64,000 nucleotides of DNA from Aldehydirespirator sp965261105 (GTDB lineage: Bacteria > Actinomycetota > Acidimicrobiia > Acidimicrobiales > Aldehydirespiratoraceae). Both the position numbers and the translations under genes were made by a program. The stretch spans positions 744,001 to 808,000 of the forward strand of contig CBDHCM010000006.1 in the NCBI GenBank assembly GCA_965261105.1. Direction: 5' to 3'. Below, in pieces: positions 13,313 to 23,152 of this stretch; positions within the stretch are counted from its first letter, which is position 1; each line of letters starts with the position of its first letter. Under the pieces are notes generated by a model. The model was given only the letters and a program-made list of their open reading frames with translations, was not told where the DNA came from and did no database searches.

Positions 13313-15886
13313 TCAGTCGCTCGCGATGGCGTCGAGCACGTTCATGCGGCCCGCCCGGTATGAGGGAAACACGGCTGCGAGCAGGCCGAAGACCATGGCC
13401 AGCACCACGAGCAGAACTATCTGTCCTGTCGGCACCGACACCCGGCTGATGATCTCGTCGGGGATCGCCACCGCGGTTGCCACTCCGAAGGCCAGCCCGA
13501 GCACCACCCCGACGAGCGCGCCGTACAGGGCGATCGCCACCGCCTCCCAGCGGATCATGCGCCTCAGCTGGCGCCGGGTCATCCCGACGGCCCTCAGCAG
13601 CCCGATCTCCCGGGTGCGCTCGAACACCGACAGCGTCAGCGTGTTGACGATTCCGACCAGGGCGATGAACAGGGCGAACAGCAGGAAGACGTTCACCATC
13701 GCCAGCACAATGTCGAGGTTCGACTCAGCGGTCTCCTGGAACTGCTGCCGGTCCTCGAGGTTCGCCTGGGGGTAGGCGGCGAGCACCTCGTCGAGCAGCG
13801 CCCTGGCCTGCGCGGGCTCGACGTCCGCCGCTCTGACCGCGACCCAGTCGTCGGCGGCCGATGTGGCCACCCGGTCGTGCAGCGACTGGTCGATCAGCCA
13901 CGCACCCCAGAAGGGCTCCTGCGTCTGGGAGAAGACGGCGGCAACCGTGACGGGGACCCTGTCACCGCTCACGAAGGCGAGCTCGACCTCGTCGCCCGCC
14001 GTCAGGCCCCAGTCTTGGGCAGTCTCGGTGTGCACGAGCAGTGCTGTGGCCGGATCGAGGCCGGTCAGGGAGCCGTCTGTCACGCCCAGGTTGGCGACAT
14101 CCTCGATGCGGGCCAGATCGGTGGCCGTGATTCTCGTCTCCTCGATGCGGTCGGGGGCGACGTCGCTGTAGATCTCCACCCGGTCGGAGTCGAAACCGAC
14201 AACGGAGCCGGCGCCGGCCGATCGCAGATCCTCGGCCAGCGTCTTGGGCAGGCCCGCGTTGCTGTTGACGCTGACCACGTAGTCGGCTTCCACGGCGCTG
14301 CTGAGGCTCTCGACGAAAGTGTCTTTGAGGGATTGGCCCACCACTGACACCATCGCCACCAGCGCCAGGCCCACGGTCAGGGCTACCGCGGTGGCCGCAG
14401 TGCGTCTGGGGCTGCGGGCCGCGTTCTCTCGGGCGAGCCGGCCGGGGGTGCCGAGCACACGCTGCAGCGGACGGGCGAGGGTGGACACCACCGGTCCCGC
14501 GATCAGTGGGCTGAGCACGGCCACCGCCACGAACACGACCGCACCTCCGGCGGCCAGCGACAGGAGCTGCACCGTGGTGCTGTCGAAGTCGGCGAACAGC
14601 CCCCGCCAGGTGAGCACCAGCCCGATGGCGGCCAGAGCGGCACCTACGAGGGGTCGCCAAATGCGGCGGTGCCCGGCATCGGCCCCGGAGTCGTCGCGCA
14701 GACCAGCCACCGGCGACAGCCGCGACGCCTTGATGGCCGGGATCAGCGACGCGACGACGGTGAAGCCGATCCCAACCGCGGCCGCCCAGATCAGCGTGCG
14801 CAGCCTCAGGGGCAGCGGCCCGTCGGGCAGCGATCCGCCGAATGCCGAGAACAGCGCCCGGATCCCCACCGCTCCGAGCATTCCCAGCCCGAGGCCGACG
14901 ACGGTGGCCACCGCGCCGATGATGACCGACTCGGTCAGCACCGACCGCCGCACCTGCCGGGGCGTGGCCCCGACGGCCCGCAGCAGCGACAGCTCTCGCA
15001 CCCGCTGCCCGAGGACGATGTTGAACGTGTTGGAGATGATGAAGGTGCTCACGAACAGCACCACGAAGGCGAACGACAGCAGGATCGTCTGGAACGGCCC
15101 TATGAAGGATTCGAAGGCGTCGCCGAACTCCTCGGTCGCCTCCTCGGAGGTGATCACCTCCACGCCGGCAGGCAGCAACGCCTCGATGCGGGCCCGCACC
15201 GCCTCAATGTCGGCGCCGGGCTTGGTCTGCACCGCGATCTGGTTGTACTCACCCGGGAATCCGAGCACCTCCTGGGCGGTGGCGGTGTCGAACACCGAGA
15301 ACGTCGCTCCAATCCCGGCGTTGTCGGGGAAGCCGAACTGGATCGTGCCGGTGAGGGTGAAGTTGCGGGGCCCGGTGGGGGTGACCACCTGGTATTCGCG
15401 GCCGAGCCCAAAGTCGTAGTCGGCGAAAGTCCCGACATCGATGGCGAACTCCGACAGACCCCGGGGCCACTCGCCGGTGATGAGGAAGTACTGCGACAGC
15501 GACTCGTCCGCCGTCCAGTTGCTGCCTGCTATGGGTCCACCGAAGGTGGTGGGGGTCTCACCGGCGCCGTCCACCGGGATCACGCCGTCGACGAAGAACC
15601 CGCCCTCGGCGGCGGCCACCCCGTCCACGGCGAGAATGTCGTCCACGAGGCTGTCGGGCACTGACGGAGCGATTGCGTCGGTGATGTCGCCGAAGGGCAG
15701 CTCGCCTCGCACCGTGAAGTCGGTGCCGGTGTTGATATCGGTGGCGAGGTCGTCGAAGGTGGAGCGAAGCGAGTCGGCCGTCACGAACGCGGCGGTGACG
15801 AAGGCCACTCCCACCACCACGGCGAGCGCGGTGAAGGCGAAGCGGATCTTGTTCGCCAGCACGGACTTGAGGGCCAGGCGGAGCAC
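13313..15886 (-). CDS. MacB/FtsX-family ABC transporter permease (857 aa), paralogue of the next gene
   Basis: It has the same architecture and nearly the same length as the downstream permease. It opens LRLALKSVLANKIRFAFTA with a GTG start, has two periplasmic domains and two FtsX bundles, and ends with LSVFERTREIGLLRAVGMTRRQLRR and YRAGRMNVLDAIASD. The two are clearly tandem paralogues and probably form the heterodimeric membrane part of one exporter with the ATPase at 15930-16694. Nothing in the neighbourhood fixes the substrate. Confidence 0.9.
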   Translation of the reverse strand: MLRLALKSVLANKIRFAFTALAVVVGVAFVTAAFVTADSLRSTFDDLATDINTGTDFTVRGELPFGDITDAIAPSVPDSLVDDILAVDGVAAAEGGFFVDGVIPVDGAGETPTTFGGPIAGSNWTADESLSQYFLITGEWPRGLSEFAIDVGTFADYDFGLGREYQVVTPTGPRNFTLTGTIQFGFPDNAGIGATFSVFDTATAQEVLGFPGEYNQIAVQTKPGADIEAVRARIEALLPAGVEVITSEEATEEFGDAFESFIGPFQTILLSFAFVVLFVSTFIISNTFNIVLGQRVRELSLLRAVGATPRQVRRSVLTESVIIGAVATVVGLGLGMLGAVGIRALFSAFGGSLPDGPLPLRLRTLIWAAAVGIGFTVVASLIPAIKASRLSPVAGLRDDSGADAGHRRIWRPLVGAALAAIGLVLTWRGLFADFDSTTVQLLSLAAGGAVVFVAVAVLSPLIAGPVVSTLARPLQRVLGTPGRLARENAARSPRRTAATAVALTVGLALVAMVSVVGQSLKDTFVESLSSAVEADYVVSVNSNAGLPKTLAEDLRSAGAGSVVGFDSDRVEIYSDVAPDRIEETRITATDLARIEDVANLGVTDGSLTGLDPATALLVHTETAQDWGLTAGDEVELAFVSGDRVPVTVAAVFSQTQEPFWGAWLIDQSLHDRVATSAADDWVAVRAADVEPAQARALLDEVLAAYPQANLEDRQQFQETAESNLDIVLAMVNVFLLFALFIALVGIVNTLTLSVFERTREIGLLRAVGMTRRQLRRMIRWEAVAIALYGALVGVVLGLAFGVATAVAIPDEIISRVSVPTGQIVLLVVLAMVFGLLAAVFPSYRAGRMNVLDAIASD

Positions 15887-15929
15887 GTCGGGGCCTATGC
15901 GAGGGGTGGTTCTGGGCGGGCGGGCCCGG

Positions 15930-16694
15930 CTAGGCGCCGAGCCGGGTCATGTGCTCGCGGATGGTGCCCGGTGTGGGATCGGCCAGCTCGCTCACGATCT
16001 TGCCGTCCACCAGGAACACCACCCGGTCGGCGTAGGAGGCGGCCACCGGGTCGTGGGTGACCATCACGATGGTCTGGCCCATCTCGGTGACGGCGTTGCG
16101 CATGAAGCCCAGGATCTCCCCGGCGGTGTTGGAGTCGACGTTGCCGGTGGGCTCGTCGGCGAAGATGATCTGCGGCCTGCCGGCCAGGGCCCGGGCCACC
16201 GCAACCCGCTGCTGCTGGCCGCCGGAGAGCTCGTTGGGGCGGTGCTTCACCCGGTCGGCGAGCCCGGTGGCCCCCACCACCTCGTCGATCCACGCTGAGT
16301 CGCCCTTCTTGCCGGCGAGGTCCATCGGCAGGGTGATGTTCTCGATGGCGGTGAGGGTGGGCACCAGGTTGTAGGCCTGGAACACGAATCCCACGCTGTT
16401 GCGCCGCAGCAGCGTGAGGTCCTTCTCCGACAGCGTGGTCAGGTCGGTTTCGCCGATGATCACCTGGCCGGAGGTGACGGTGTCGAGCCCGGCCATGCAG
16501 TGCATGAGCGTGGACTTGCCCGACCCCGACGGGCCCATGGTGGCGGTGAAGCGGCCCTGCTCGAAGACCACGTCGATGGCGTCGAGGGCGCGCACCTCGG
16601 TGTCGCCCGAACCGTAGATCTTGGAGGCGGCCACGGCACGGGCGGCCACGGCGCGGGCGGCGGTGGCGAGGGTCTGCGCGGGGGAGGCGGTCAC
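15930..16694 (-). CDS. MacB/LolD-type ABC transporter ATPase
   Basis: A 254-residue ATPase with Walker A GPSGSGKST, Q-loop VFQAYNLVPTLTAIENI, signature LSGGQQQRVAVARAL, Walker B IIFADEPTGNVDS and switch histidine VMVTHDP. The FQxYNLxPxLTxxEN sequence and length are typical of the MacB/LolD class that partners FtsX permeases. I choose the GTG at 16694 because AGGAG lies 7 nt upstream in the message; a longer frame begins at 16709. It is the promoter-proximal gene of a three-gene exporter operon. Confidence 0.92.
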   Translation of the reverse strand: MTASPAQTLATAARAVAARAVAASKIYGSGDTEVRALDAIDVVFEQGRFTATMGPSGSGKSTLMHCMAGLDTVTSGQVIIGETDLTTLSEKDLTLLRRNSVGFVFQAYNLVPTLTAIENITLPMDLAGKKGDSAWIDEVVGATGLADRVKHRPNELSGGQQQRVAVARALAGRPQIIFADEPTGNVDSNTAGEILGFMRNAVTEMGQTIVMVTHDPVAASYADRVVFLVDGKIVSELADPTPGTIREHMTRLGA

Positions 16695-16876
16695 AGGTTC
16701 TCCTAGCACTGATGGGAAGACTCACGCGGGACTCTACGAGCGGCCCGAACCTCCCCAACCGTGGATATCCCTGAACGTGCCCTGAGAGCCGCTGATCTTT
16801 CGGGGGCTCAACGCAACCGGCGGCCGGGCCTTTGACTTCATCGTTGGCCTACCCATCCGCGCAGGCCTGCTCCACC

Positions 16877-18052
16877 TCAGGCGGGCAGGTCTGGTGTCGT
16901 TGTCTCGATGCGGTTCTTGAGCTGGGCCAGGAACCGGCCGCTGGCTCCGCCGTCGATGATGCGGTGGTCGAAGGTGGCCGACACCGTCATGGTTGGCACC
17001 TCTACGGGGGCGCCCCCGACCAGGCGCACCACCGGCCGGACCATGCCGAAGGCGGCGATCATGCTGGTGCCCGACGGCAGCATGGGGGTGCCGGCCAGCA
17101 CCCCGAGCGCGCCCACGTTGTTGACGGTGGCGGTGGACCCGGCCAGCTCTTGGGGCGCCACTGTGCGGTCTCGGGCTGCGCCGGCCAGGCGCAGGATCTC
17201 TGCTGACAGCTCCGGCACCGAGAGGGCGCCGGCACCCCGCACCACCGGCACCATCAGCCCCTCCGCAGTGTCGACGGCCACCCCGATGTCGTAGCGCTCG
17301 AAGTACTCCAGATCGTCTCCATCGAGCCTGGCGTTCATCACGGGGTGTTCCCGCAGCACCGGCACCAGCAGCGCCACCAGCAGGGCGTCGAGGGGCACTC
17401 GCGAACCAGTCTCGGCAACCACGGCCGCCCGGGCTTCGAGCAGCCCGCCGGCGTCGGCTTCCACCATCGAAGTGAACTGCGGGACCTGCATCGACTCGGC
17501 CATGTGACGGGCAATCGAGCGGCGGGTCGCAGACAGGCGCTCCCGCCTGCCGCCGCCCGCTGCCGGCGCGGACGCGGCCGCGGCCGCGGCCTCCACGTCG
17601 GCCACCGTGATCGAGCCGCCCGGCCCGGTGCCGGCCACGGTGGCCAGGTCGATCCCGCTCGCCCGGGCCAGCTTGCGGGCCTTGGGCAGAGCCTTGACCG
17701 TGTCAGGAGCGGACGGTTGGGATGGGAGGGGCTCGACGGCCTGGTTGGAGATCGCGGCTGAAGCGGCCGCGGCGGCAGGAGCCTGCTCGGGCTCGGGTGT
17801 CGGGAGCTCCTCGCCGGGCTCGCCGACCACGATGAGGGCCTCGCCCACCTCGATGACGTCGCCGGGCTCGCCCCCTAGAGCCAGCACGGTGCCCCGCAAG
17901 GGGGTGGTCATCTCAACCACCGACTTGTCGGTCTCGACCGAGCAGATGGCCTGGTCGAGCTCGACGGTGTCTCCCACCTCGACGAGCCATTCGACGATCT
18001 CGCCCTCGACCATGGTGTCGCCCACGGCGGGGAGCTTGAACACCGAAGCCAT
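16877..18052 (-). CDS. 2-oxoacid dehydrogenase E2, dihydrolipoamide acyltransferase
   Basis: 391 residues. A lipoyl domain has the modified lysine in VETDKSVVEM (Lys43). An Ala/Pro-rich linker follows, then a peripheral-subunit-binding domain (KARKLARASGIDLATVAGTGPGG) and the catalytic acyltransferase domain, which ends with the active-site FDHRIIDGGASGRFL. It transfers the acyl group from E1 to CoA. It sits 71 nt downstream of the fused E1 gene on the same strand, so the two form one complex. Branched-chain 2-oxoacids are a plausible substrate given the E1 type, but pyruvate or acetoin cannot be excluded. No E3 gene is in the window. Confidence 0.9.
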   Translation of the reverse strand: MASVFKLPAVGDTMVEGEIVEWLVEVGDTVELDQAICSVETDKSVVEMTTPLRGTVLALGGEPGDVIEVGEALIVVGEPGEELPTPEPEQAPAAAAASAAISNQAVEPLPSQPSAPDTVKALPKARKLARASGIDLATVAGTGPGGSITVADVEAAAAAASAPAAGGGRRERLSATRRSIARHMAESMQVPQFTSMVEADAGGLLEARAAVVAETGSRVPLDALLVALLVPVLREHPVMNARLDGDDLEYFERYDIGVAVDTAEGLMVPVVRGAGALSVPELSAEILRLAGAARDRTVAPQELAGSTATVNNVGALGVLAGTPMLPSGTSMIAAFGMVRPVVRLVGGAPVEVPTMTVSATFDHRIIDGGASGRFLAQLKNRIETTTPDLPA

Positions 18053-18123
18053 GTCAGCCCCTCGCCGATTCGAGCCGCGAGGGCCGGGTGGCCGCGGCGG
18101 GCACGTCGGACACGTACGCCATG

Positions 18124-20202
18124 TCAGCCGGCCAGCGCTCGGCGCACGCCGGCCTCGATCCGCGCTGCGGTGATCATGGAGTAGCGCTCCAGCTGCGTCG
18201 GACCCCAGAACACGTCCATGTGGGCCACCCGCACCGGCGGCGCCTCCAGCGAGTACAGGCCCTCCTCGCTGACCGCGGCCAGCACTTCGGCGCCGAACCC
18301 GCTGGTCGTCTGGGCCTCATGGGCCACCACCAGCCGCCCGGTGCGCTCCACGCTGGCCAGCACCGTCTCCCGATCCCACGGGTACAGGGTCCGCAGGTCG
18401 ATCACCTCCACCGACACCCCGTCTGCTGCCATGGACTCGGCCGCCCTGAGCGCCTGATGCACCGGAGGTCCCCACGACACCACGGTTGCATCGGTACCGG
18501 CTCGGAGCACGCGGGCCCGCCCGAAGGGGATCCGGTAGGGCTCGAGTGGCACGTCCTGCTTGAGGCCGCGGTACAGCGCGATGGGCTCCAGGAACACCAC
18601 CGGGTCGGGGCTGGCCAGGGCCGACTCCATCAGGCCCTTGGCGTCGTAGGGGCTCGAGGGGTACACCACCACCAGCCCGGGGGCATGGGCGAAGAACGAC
18701 TCCGGGGAGTCGGTGTGGAACTCGTAGTTGCCCAGGTTCGTGCCCACCGGCAGCCGGACCACGACCGGAGCGGTCAGGTGTCCCCGGTAGCGCCACCGGA
18801 TGCGTCCCATGTGGCCGATGAGCTGGTCGAAGGCGGGGTACACGAACCCCGCGAACTCGATCTCGGCCACCGGTCGCAGGCCGGCCATGGCCATGCCCAC
18901 GGCGGTGCCGACTATGCCCGTCTCGCACAGCGGGGTGTCGATCACCCGGTCGGCGCCGAAACGCTCGTGCATTCCCTCGGTGATCCGGAACACCCCTCCC
19001 TCGACGCCGACATCCTCGCCCAGCACGACCAGCGTCGGGTCGCGCTCGAAGGCGGCGTGCATGGTCTGCTTGAGGGTCTCGGTCATGTCCAGGCGGCGGG
19101 TCTCGCCCGCCGGGGCCGGCTCCGCACCGACGGTCCAGATCTCGTCGGGGTCGAACTCGGTGGCCGGCTCCCCGGCCTCGCTCTGCTCCCGTCGCAGTTG
19201 CGCGGCCACCGATGCCGGGATTCGGGCGAACAGGTGCCTGGGCGAGTAGTCGCGGCCCACGGCGGGCCGGGCCTCCAACTCGTTGACGCAGGCTTCGAGG
19301 TCGGCCGAGAGGCGGCGGCGCATCTCGTCCTCGCGGCCGGCCTCCCACAGACCCTTGTGTGCGAGGAAGGTTCGCATCCTGGTGATGGGGTCCCTGGCCC
19401 GCCAAAGGGCCTCCTCGTCGGACGTGCGATACACCGGAGCGCCGTCGTAGGTGGAGTGGGGCGCGAACCGGTAGGTGTGCATCTCGATGAGGGTCGGGCC
19501 GCCACCCGTTGCGGCGCGCTCCACCGCCTCGCGCGTTGTCTGGTACATGGCGAGCGGGTCCATGCCGTCCACCCGCACGCCGCAGAACCCGTAGCCGTCG
19601 GCCTTGGCGGCCAGCGTGGCCGCCGCAGTCTGCTTGTCGATGGTGGTCGACTGGGCCACCTGGTTGTTCTGGCACAGGAACACCGTGGGGGTATTCCACA
19701 CTCCGGCGAAGTTCATGGCCGCGTGGAAGTCGGACTCCGACGTGGCCCCGTCGCCGAACACGACCATGGCCACGGTGTCGCGTCCCTGCAGCCGCTCGGC
19801 GTAGCCGAAGCCCACAGCGTGCGGGAGGTGAGTTCCTATGGTGGCGTTGAGCCTGGTAACCCGGTAGCGGTTCACGTCCCACAGGTCGTCGTCGTCGGCC
19901 ACGCCCATCCACAGCCCGACCGCGCTGATGGGGCTCATGCCCCGGGCCAGCCACATGCCCAGCTCCCGGTAGGCGGTGAAGAGCCAGTCGGACTCCCGCA
20001 GCGCCAGCGCCGCCCCGACGTGGGCCTCCTGGCCGCTCACCTGGTAATAGGCGGGCATGCGTCCCTGGCGCTGGAGGTTGAGGAGCTTCTCGTCGGCCAT
20101 CCGGGTGGTGAGCAGCAGGCGGAACATGTCGACGAGCCGGCCGTCGTCGAGATCGGGGACGGGTCCCACAAGCTCGCCGGCCGGGTCCAGGATCTGCCGC
20201 AT
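18124..20202 (-). CDS. 2-oxoacid dehydrogenase E1, fused alpha-beta subunits
   Basis: This 692-residue protein joins the two normally separate E1 subunits. The alpha half (about 1-320) has the TPP motif GDGATSESDFHAAMNF ending in QNN. The beta half (about 340-690) has LGEDVGVEGGVF, TPLCETGIVGTAVGMAMAG and AEIEFAGFVYPAFDQL. It resembles branched-chain 2-oxoisovalerate dehydrogenases, which are known in fused form. It decarboxylates the 2-oxoacid and loads the lipoyl arm of the E2 encoded just downstream. GGAGGAG lies about 10 nt before the ATG at 20202. It is divergent from the SDR pair. Confidence 0.88.
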   Translation of the reverse strand: MRQILDPAGELVGPVPDLDDGRLVDMFRLLLTTRMADEKLLNLQRQGRMPAYYQVSGQEAHVGAALALRESDWLFTAYRELGMWLARGMSPISAVGLWMGVADDDDLWDVNRYRVTRLNATIGTHLPHAVGFGYAERLQGRDTVAMVVFGDGATSESDFHAAMNFAGVWNTPTVFLCQNNQVAQSTTIDKQTAAATLAAKADGYGFCGVRVDGMDPLAMYQTTREAVERAATGGGPTLIEMHTYRFAPHSTYDGAPVYRTSDEEALWRARDPITRMRTFLAHKGLWEAGREDEMRRRLSADLEACVNELEARPAVGRDYSPRHLFARIPASVAAQLRREQSEAGEPATEFDPDEIWTVGAEPAPAGETRRLDMTETLKQTMHAAFERDPTLVVLGEDVGVEGGVFRITEGMHERFGADRVIDTPLCETGIVGTAVGMAMAGLRPVAEIEFAGFVYPAFDQLIGHMGRIRWRYRGHLTAPVVVRLPVGTNLGNYEFHTDSPESFFAHAPGLVVVYPSSPYDAKGLMESALASPDPVVFLEPIALYRGLKQDVPLEPYRIPFGRARVLRAGTDATVVSWGPPVHQALRAAESMAADGVSVEVIDLRTLYPWDRETVLASVERTGRLVVAHEAQTTSGFGAEVLAAVSEEGLYSLEAPPVRVAHMDVFWGPTQLERYSMITAARIEAGVRRALAG

Positions 20203-20333
20203 CCCTCACACTCCTCCGTGAGTCGCCGTCGGCCTACTCTAGAATAAGAAACACTTGCATATCACTTCGTAAGCCTGTGATTCTATATCTCGACTCCGGT
20301 GACAGCATGAGTTTCGATGACTAAGCTGCGCCT

Positions 20334-21158
20334 ATGACCGAGACAAACACAGGCAGGGCGGCCACCGCCGACACGTTCGACGTGAGCGGCCGCAGGGTGG
20401 TCGTCACCGGCGGCACCGCCGGGATCGGCCTGGCCGCGGCAGACCATCTGGCGCGCTGTGGCGCTCAGGTGGTGATCTGCGGCCGCCGGGCCGAGGGCCG
20501 CGACATAGCCGCCGGCATCGGGGCGGCGTTCGTGCCTATGGACGTCGCCGACGAGGCGTCGGTGGCCGCGGGATTCGAGGCCGTGGCCGAGCGCTTCGAA
20601 GCGCTCGACGCCCTGATCCTCAACGCCGGCATCGACGAGTACCACGGCGAGGTCGAGGCGCTCGACCTGGAGGTGTTCGAGCGGATCATCGATGTCAACA
20701 CGCTGGGAGTGGTGCGGGCGGTGCGCCACGGGGTGAACATGGTGCGAGACCACGGCTCGGTCATAGTCACCAGCTCCCCGGCCGGCTCCATCGCCGCGCC
20801 GGGCATGGCCGCCTACGCCGCGTCCAAGGCGGCCCTCGACCATCTGGTGCGGGTCTGGGCACTGGAGCTGGGGCCCCGCCATGTCCGCGTCAACGCGGTG
20901 CTGCCCGGAAACGTCCAGACCGAGATGGTGTCGGAGTCGGCGCCCGACGTGGCGCTGATCCGGCGGCTGACCGCCAACGACACGTTCCGGCCCGCGCCCG
21001 AGATCGCGCCGGTGTTCCATTTCCTGGTAAGCGACGCCAGTGCTCCCCTCACCGGCTCGCTGGTGGGATGTCACGACGGCATCCCGGTCGGCTTCAGCAT
21101 GGGGGTAATGACCCGCCTGGCCGCCGACCTGCCCGACGACAGCGGAGACGGGCAGTGA
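20334..21158 (+). CDS. Short-chain dehydrogenase/reductase (SDR)
   Basis: 274 residues with the classical SDR features: nucleotide-binding TGGTAGIG (about 23-30), NAG in LILNAGIDEY, catalytic Ser in VTSSPAGS and YAASK at the active site, then LPGNVQTEM. It oxidises or reduces an alcohol or ketone with NAD(P). A 4-nt overlap couples it to the next SDR, so the two probably act in one pathway; the divergent 2-oxoacid dehydrogenase suggests short-chain acid metabolism, which is only an inference. Confidence 0.87.
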   Translation: MTETNTGRAATADTFDVSGRRVVVTGGTAGIGLAAADHLARCGAQVVICGRRAEGRDIAAGIGAAFVPMDVADEASVAAGFEAVAERFEALDALILNAGIDEYHGEVEALDLEVFERIIDVNTLGVVRAVRHGVNMVRDHGSVIVTSSPAGSIAAPGMAAYAASKAALDHLVRVWALELGPRHVRVNAVLPGNVQTEMVSESAPDVALIRRLTANDTFRPAPEIAPVFHFLVSDASAPLTGSLVGCHDGIPVGFSMGVMTRLAADLPDDSGDGQ

Positions 21159-21997
21159 CCGGGGTGCTGCGGGGACAGGTGGCGCTGGTCACCGGGGCGG
21201 GCCGCGCCGGCGGGATGGGCGAGGCGTCTGCTCGCCGCCTGGCCGAGGCCGGCGCGGACGTGGTGGTGACCGACTTGGGCCGCGACCGGCCCGAGCTGCG
21301 TCAGGACGAGACCCACGGACTGGGCGACGACATGGCCGCGCTGGAGGCGCTGGCCGCCGAGCTCCGCGACCGCTGGGGGGTCAGAAGCCTCGCAGCCGCG
21401 CTGGACGTGACCGACCAGGCCCAGGCCGGGGCCGTGGTGCAGCGGACCCTCGACGAGCTGGGATCGCTGGACATCCTGTTCAACAACGCGGGTGCCACCA
21501 CCGGAGTGGGCCGGTTCGTCGACTTGACCGAGGAGCAGTGGGAGCTCTCGTGGCAGGTCAACGTGATGGGCTCGCGTCGCATGTCGCTGCTGGCCCTCGC
21601 GACGATGATCACCGCCGGGCGGGGCGTGATCATCAACAACATCTCCATCGGCGGCCTCGTGTCCGATCCCGGCTACGGGGCCTACAACGTCACCAAGTTC
21701 GGGCTGACCGCCATGACCAAGCTCATCGCCAAGGAGCACGGCCCCGACGGGATCCGCTGCGTGGGCGTGTGCCCCGGCCCCATCGACACTCAGATGTCGG
21801 TGGCCAACCGCAGACTCGTCGCCAACCTTGAGGACGTGACCGACGACGAGGCGGGGAGCCTGCTTGCATCGGAGGTGCCGCTGGGCCGGTGGGGCACCGC
21901 CGACGAAGTGGCCCAGTTGGTCGTGTTCCTGTCCTCGCCGGCCGCCTCCTACATCAACGGCGCACTCATTCCCATAGACGGCGGCGTGCTTCCCTAG
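21155..21997 (+). CDS. Short-chain dehydrogenase/reductase (SDR)
   Basis: The GTG at 21155 overlaps the TGA of the preceding SDR (GTGA), and a GGAG lies upstream, so I start there; the open frame reaches further back only as a shadow. The 280-residue product has TGAGRAGGMG in place of the usual TGxxxGIG, then FNNAG, a Ser in NNISIGG, the catalytic YNVTK and a C-terminal NGALIPIDGGVLP. The pair with the upstream SDR and the closely facing Lrp-type gene (6 nt between stops) marks the end of this transcript. Confidence 0.87.
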   Translation: MTGVLRGQVALVTGAGRAGGMGEASARRLAEAGADVVVTDLGRDRPELRQDETHGLGDDMAALEALAAELRDRWGVRSLAAALDVTDQAQAGAVVQRTLDELGSLDILFNNAGATTGVGRFVDLTEEQWELSWQVNVMGSRRMSLLALATMITAGRGVIINNISIGGLVSDPGYGAYNVTKFGLTAMTKLIAKEHGPDGIRCVGVCPGPIDTQMSVANRRLVANLEDVTDDEAGSLLASEVPLGRWGTADEVAQLVVFLSSPAASYINGALIPIDGGVLP

Positions 21998-22003
21998 GGC
22001 CGG

Positions 22004-22930
22004 TTAGCTCAGCCCCGCGGTCATCGACTCCTTGACCACAACCAGATACACGAACGCCTCGATCTGCCCCACGCCTGCGATGGCGCGGACGCTGTCGAGC
22101 AACTCGGCCAGGTGGCTCTCGTCGCGGTAGCTGGCCTCGGCTATCACATCGAAGCGCCCGAGCACTCTGGCCACGAGCGTTATGTCGGCTATGGCCGCGA
22201 CCTGATCGGCGACCGGTTCGGCCGGGCCGTCCACCTCGATCATGAGACCGGCATAGCCCTTCACTCCCAGCACTCCGGGACTGACGATGGTCTGGACGGT
22301 CACCACCCCTGCGGCCATCAGCCCCAGCACCCGATCCCGAGTGGCGGCGTGGGACATGGCCGCGGCATCGGCCATTTCGGCGAAGGTGGCTCGCCCGTTG
22401 ATGGCCAAGCACTCGAGGAGCTTGATGTCGGTGGCGTCGACGGTGCGTCGGCGGGGGCCGAGACGATGGTCGGTGCCAGCCGGGTCTCGGCCCGATTGCG
22501 ACCAGTCCTGCTTCACGAAGGCCACGAGCGAGGAAGCATCGATGCCCCGCACCTGGGGGTCGGATCGGGCTCGCTCGATGGCGGCGTCCAGGTGCGGTGC
22601 GTCGCGCGCCCTGAACTCGACGAACAGCCCGCGGGCTCCGCCCACGATCAGAACGAAGGCGGCCTCGTCCATCTTGGCCAGCCGCTCGGTTGCGGACGTC
22701 ACCGGTCCTTGCACGTCGACCAGGCAGTAGGCGAACTCGCCGTAGCCGAGGGCGCGGGGGTCGACACGCCCGAGGATGTGGATGACGCCGCTGTCGAGCA
22801 GCCGGATGACCCGAGCCTTCACCGCGGCCTGCGACATGCCGATGCGCCGGGCCAAGGAGGCGTAGCCGGCCCGGCCGTCGGCCACCAGGCTGTCGATCAG
22901 GGCACGGTCGATGTCGTCCAGATCCACCAT
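22004..22930 (-). CDS. Double-length Lrp/AsnC-family transcriptional regulator
   Basis: Ordinary Lrp/AsnC proteins have about 150 residues; this has 308 and contains two copies of the whole unit. Copy 1 has its HTH at about 5-50 (DDIDRALIDSLVADGRAGYASLARRIGMS) and a RAM-like domain. Copy 2 begins near 158 (DATDIKLLECLAINGRATFAEMADAAAMS) and has its own ligand-binding half. I use ATG 22930 (MVDLDDIDRAL), where homology begins. It is transcribed towards the SDR pair and away from the branched-chain-type ABC importer, which makes it a reasonable local regulator of either. Confidence 0.85.
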   Translation of the reverse strand: MVDLDDIDRALIDSLVADGRAGYASLARRIGMSQAAVKARVIRLLDSGVIHILGRVDPRALGYGEFAYCLVDVQGPVTSATERLAKMDEAAFVLIVGGARGLFVEFRARDAPHLDAAIERARSDPQVRGIDASSLVAFVKQDWSQSGRDPAGTDHRLGPRRRTVDATDIKLLECLAINGRATFAEMADAAAMSHAATRDRVLGLMAAGVVTVQTIVSPGVLGVKGYAGLMIEVDGPAEPVADQVAAIADITLVARVLGRFDVIAEASYRDESHLAELLDSVRAIAGVGQIEAFVYLVVVKESMTAGLS

Positions 22931-23076
22931 GGCACCGTCATGGTAGGCGCGGGTCACAACCGGCTCCCAGCTGCGCGTTCATTCATCTAGGAAGCGCAGG
23001 CTGTTGGTCGAGTTCGGCATAGAATCCATGGCCAAGACATCATCAAGCAAGTAGAACTATCGCTTCAAGCGCTGAC

Positions 23077-23106
23077 TTGCCAACATATGTACAATTCCAC
23101 TATGAA
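23077..23106 (+). promoter_or_regulatory. Promoter candidate for the branched-chain-type ABC operon
   Basis: TTGCCA (23077-23082), an 18-nt spacer and TATGAA (23101-23106) lie in a locally AT-rich stretch 47 nt upstream of the ATG. The spacer holds the palindrome ACATATGT (23083-23090), a possible operator for the neighbouring Lrp-type regulator. Confidence 0.35.
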
Positions 23107-23152
23107 GACTCCCATAGACACGCGTGCTTGCGCCGCGAAGGAGGAACACACC

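Noticed and set aside
18088..20247. 719-codon open frame antisense to the fused E1 gene
   Set aside because: Composition and lack of motifs mark it as a shadow; the E1 frame has all TPP and domain motifs.
20255..20289. Promoter TTGCAT...TATATC before the first SDR
   Set aside because: The spacer is 23 nt, too long; AT-richness alone is not enough to call it.
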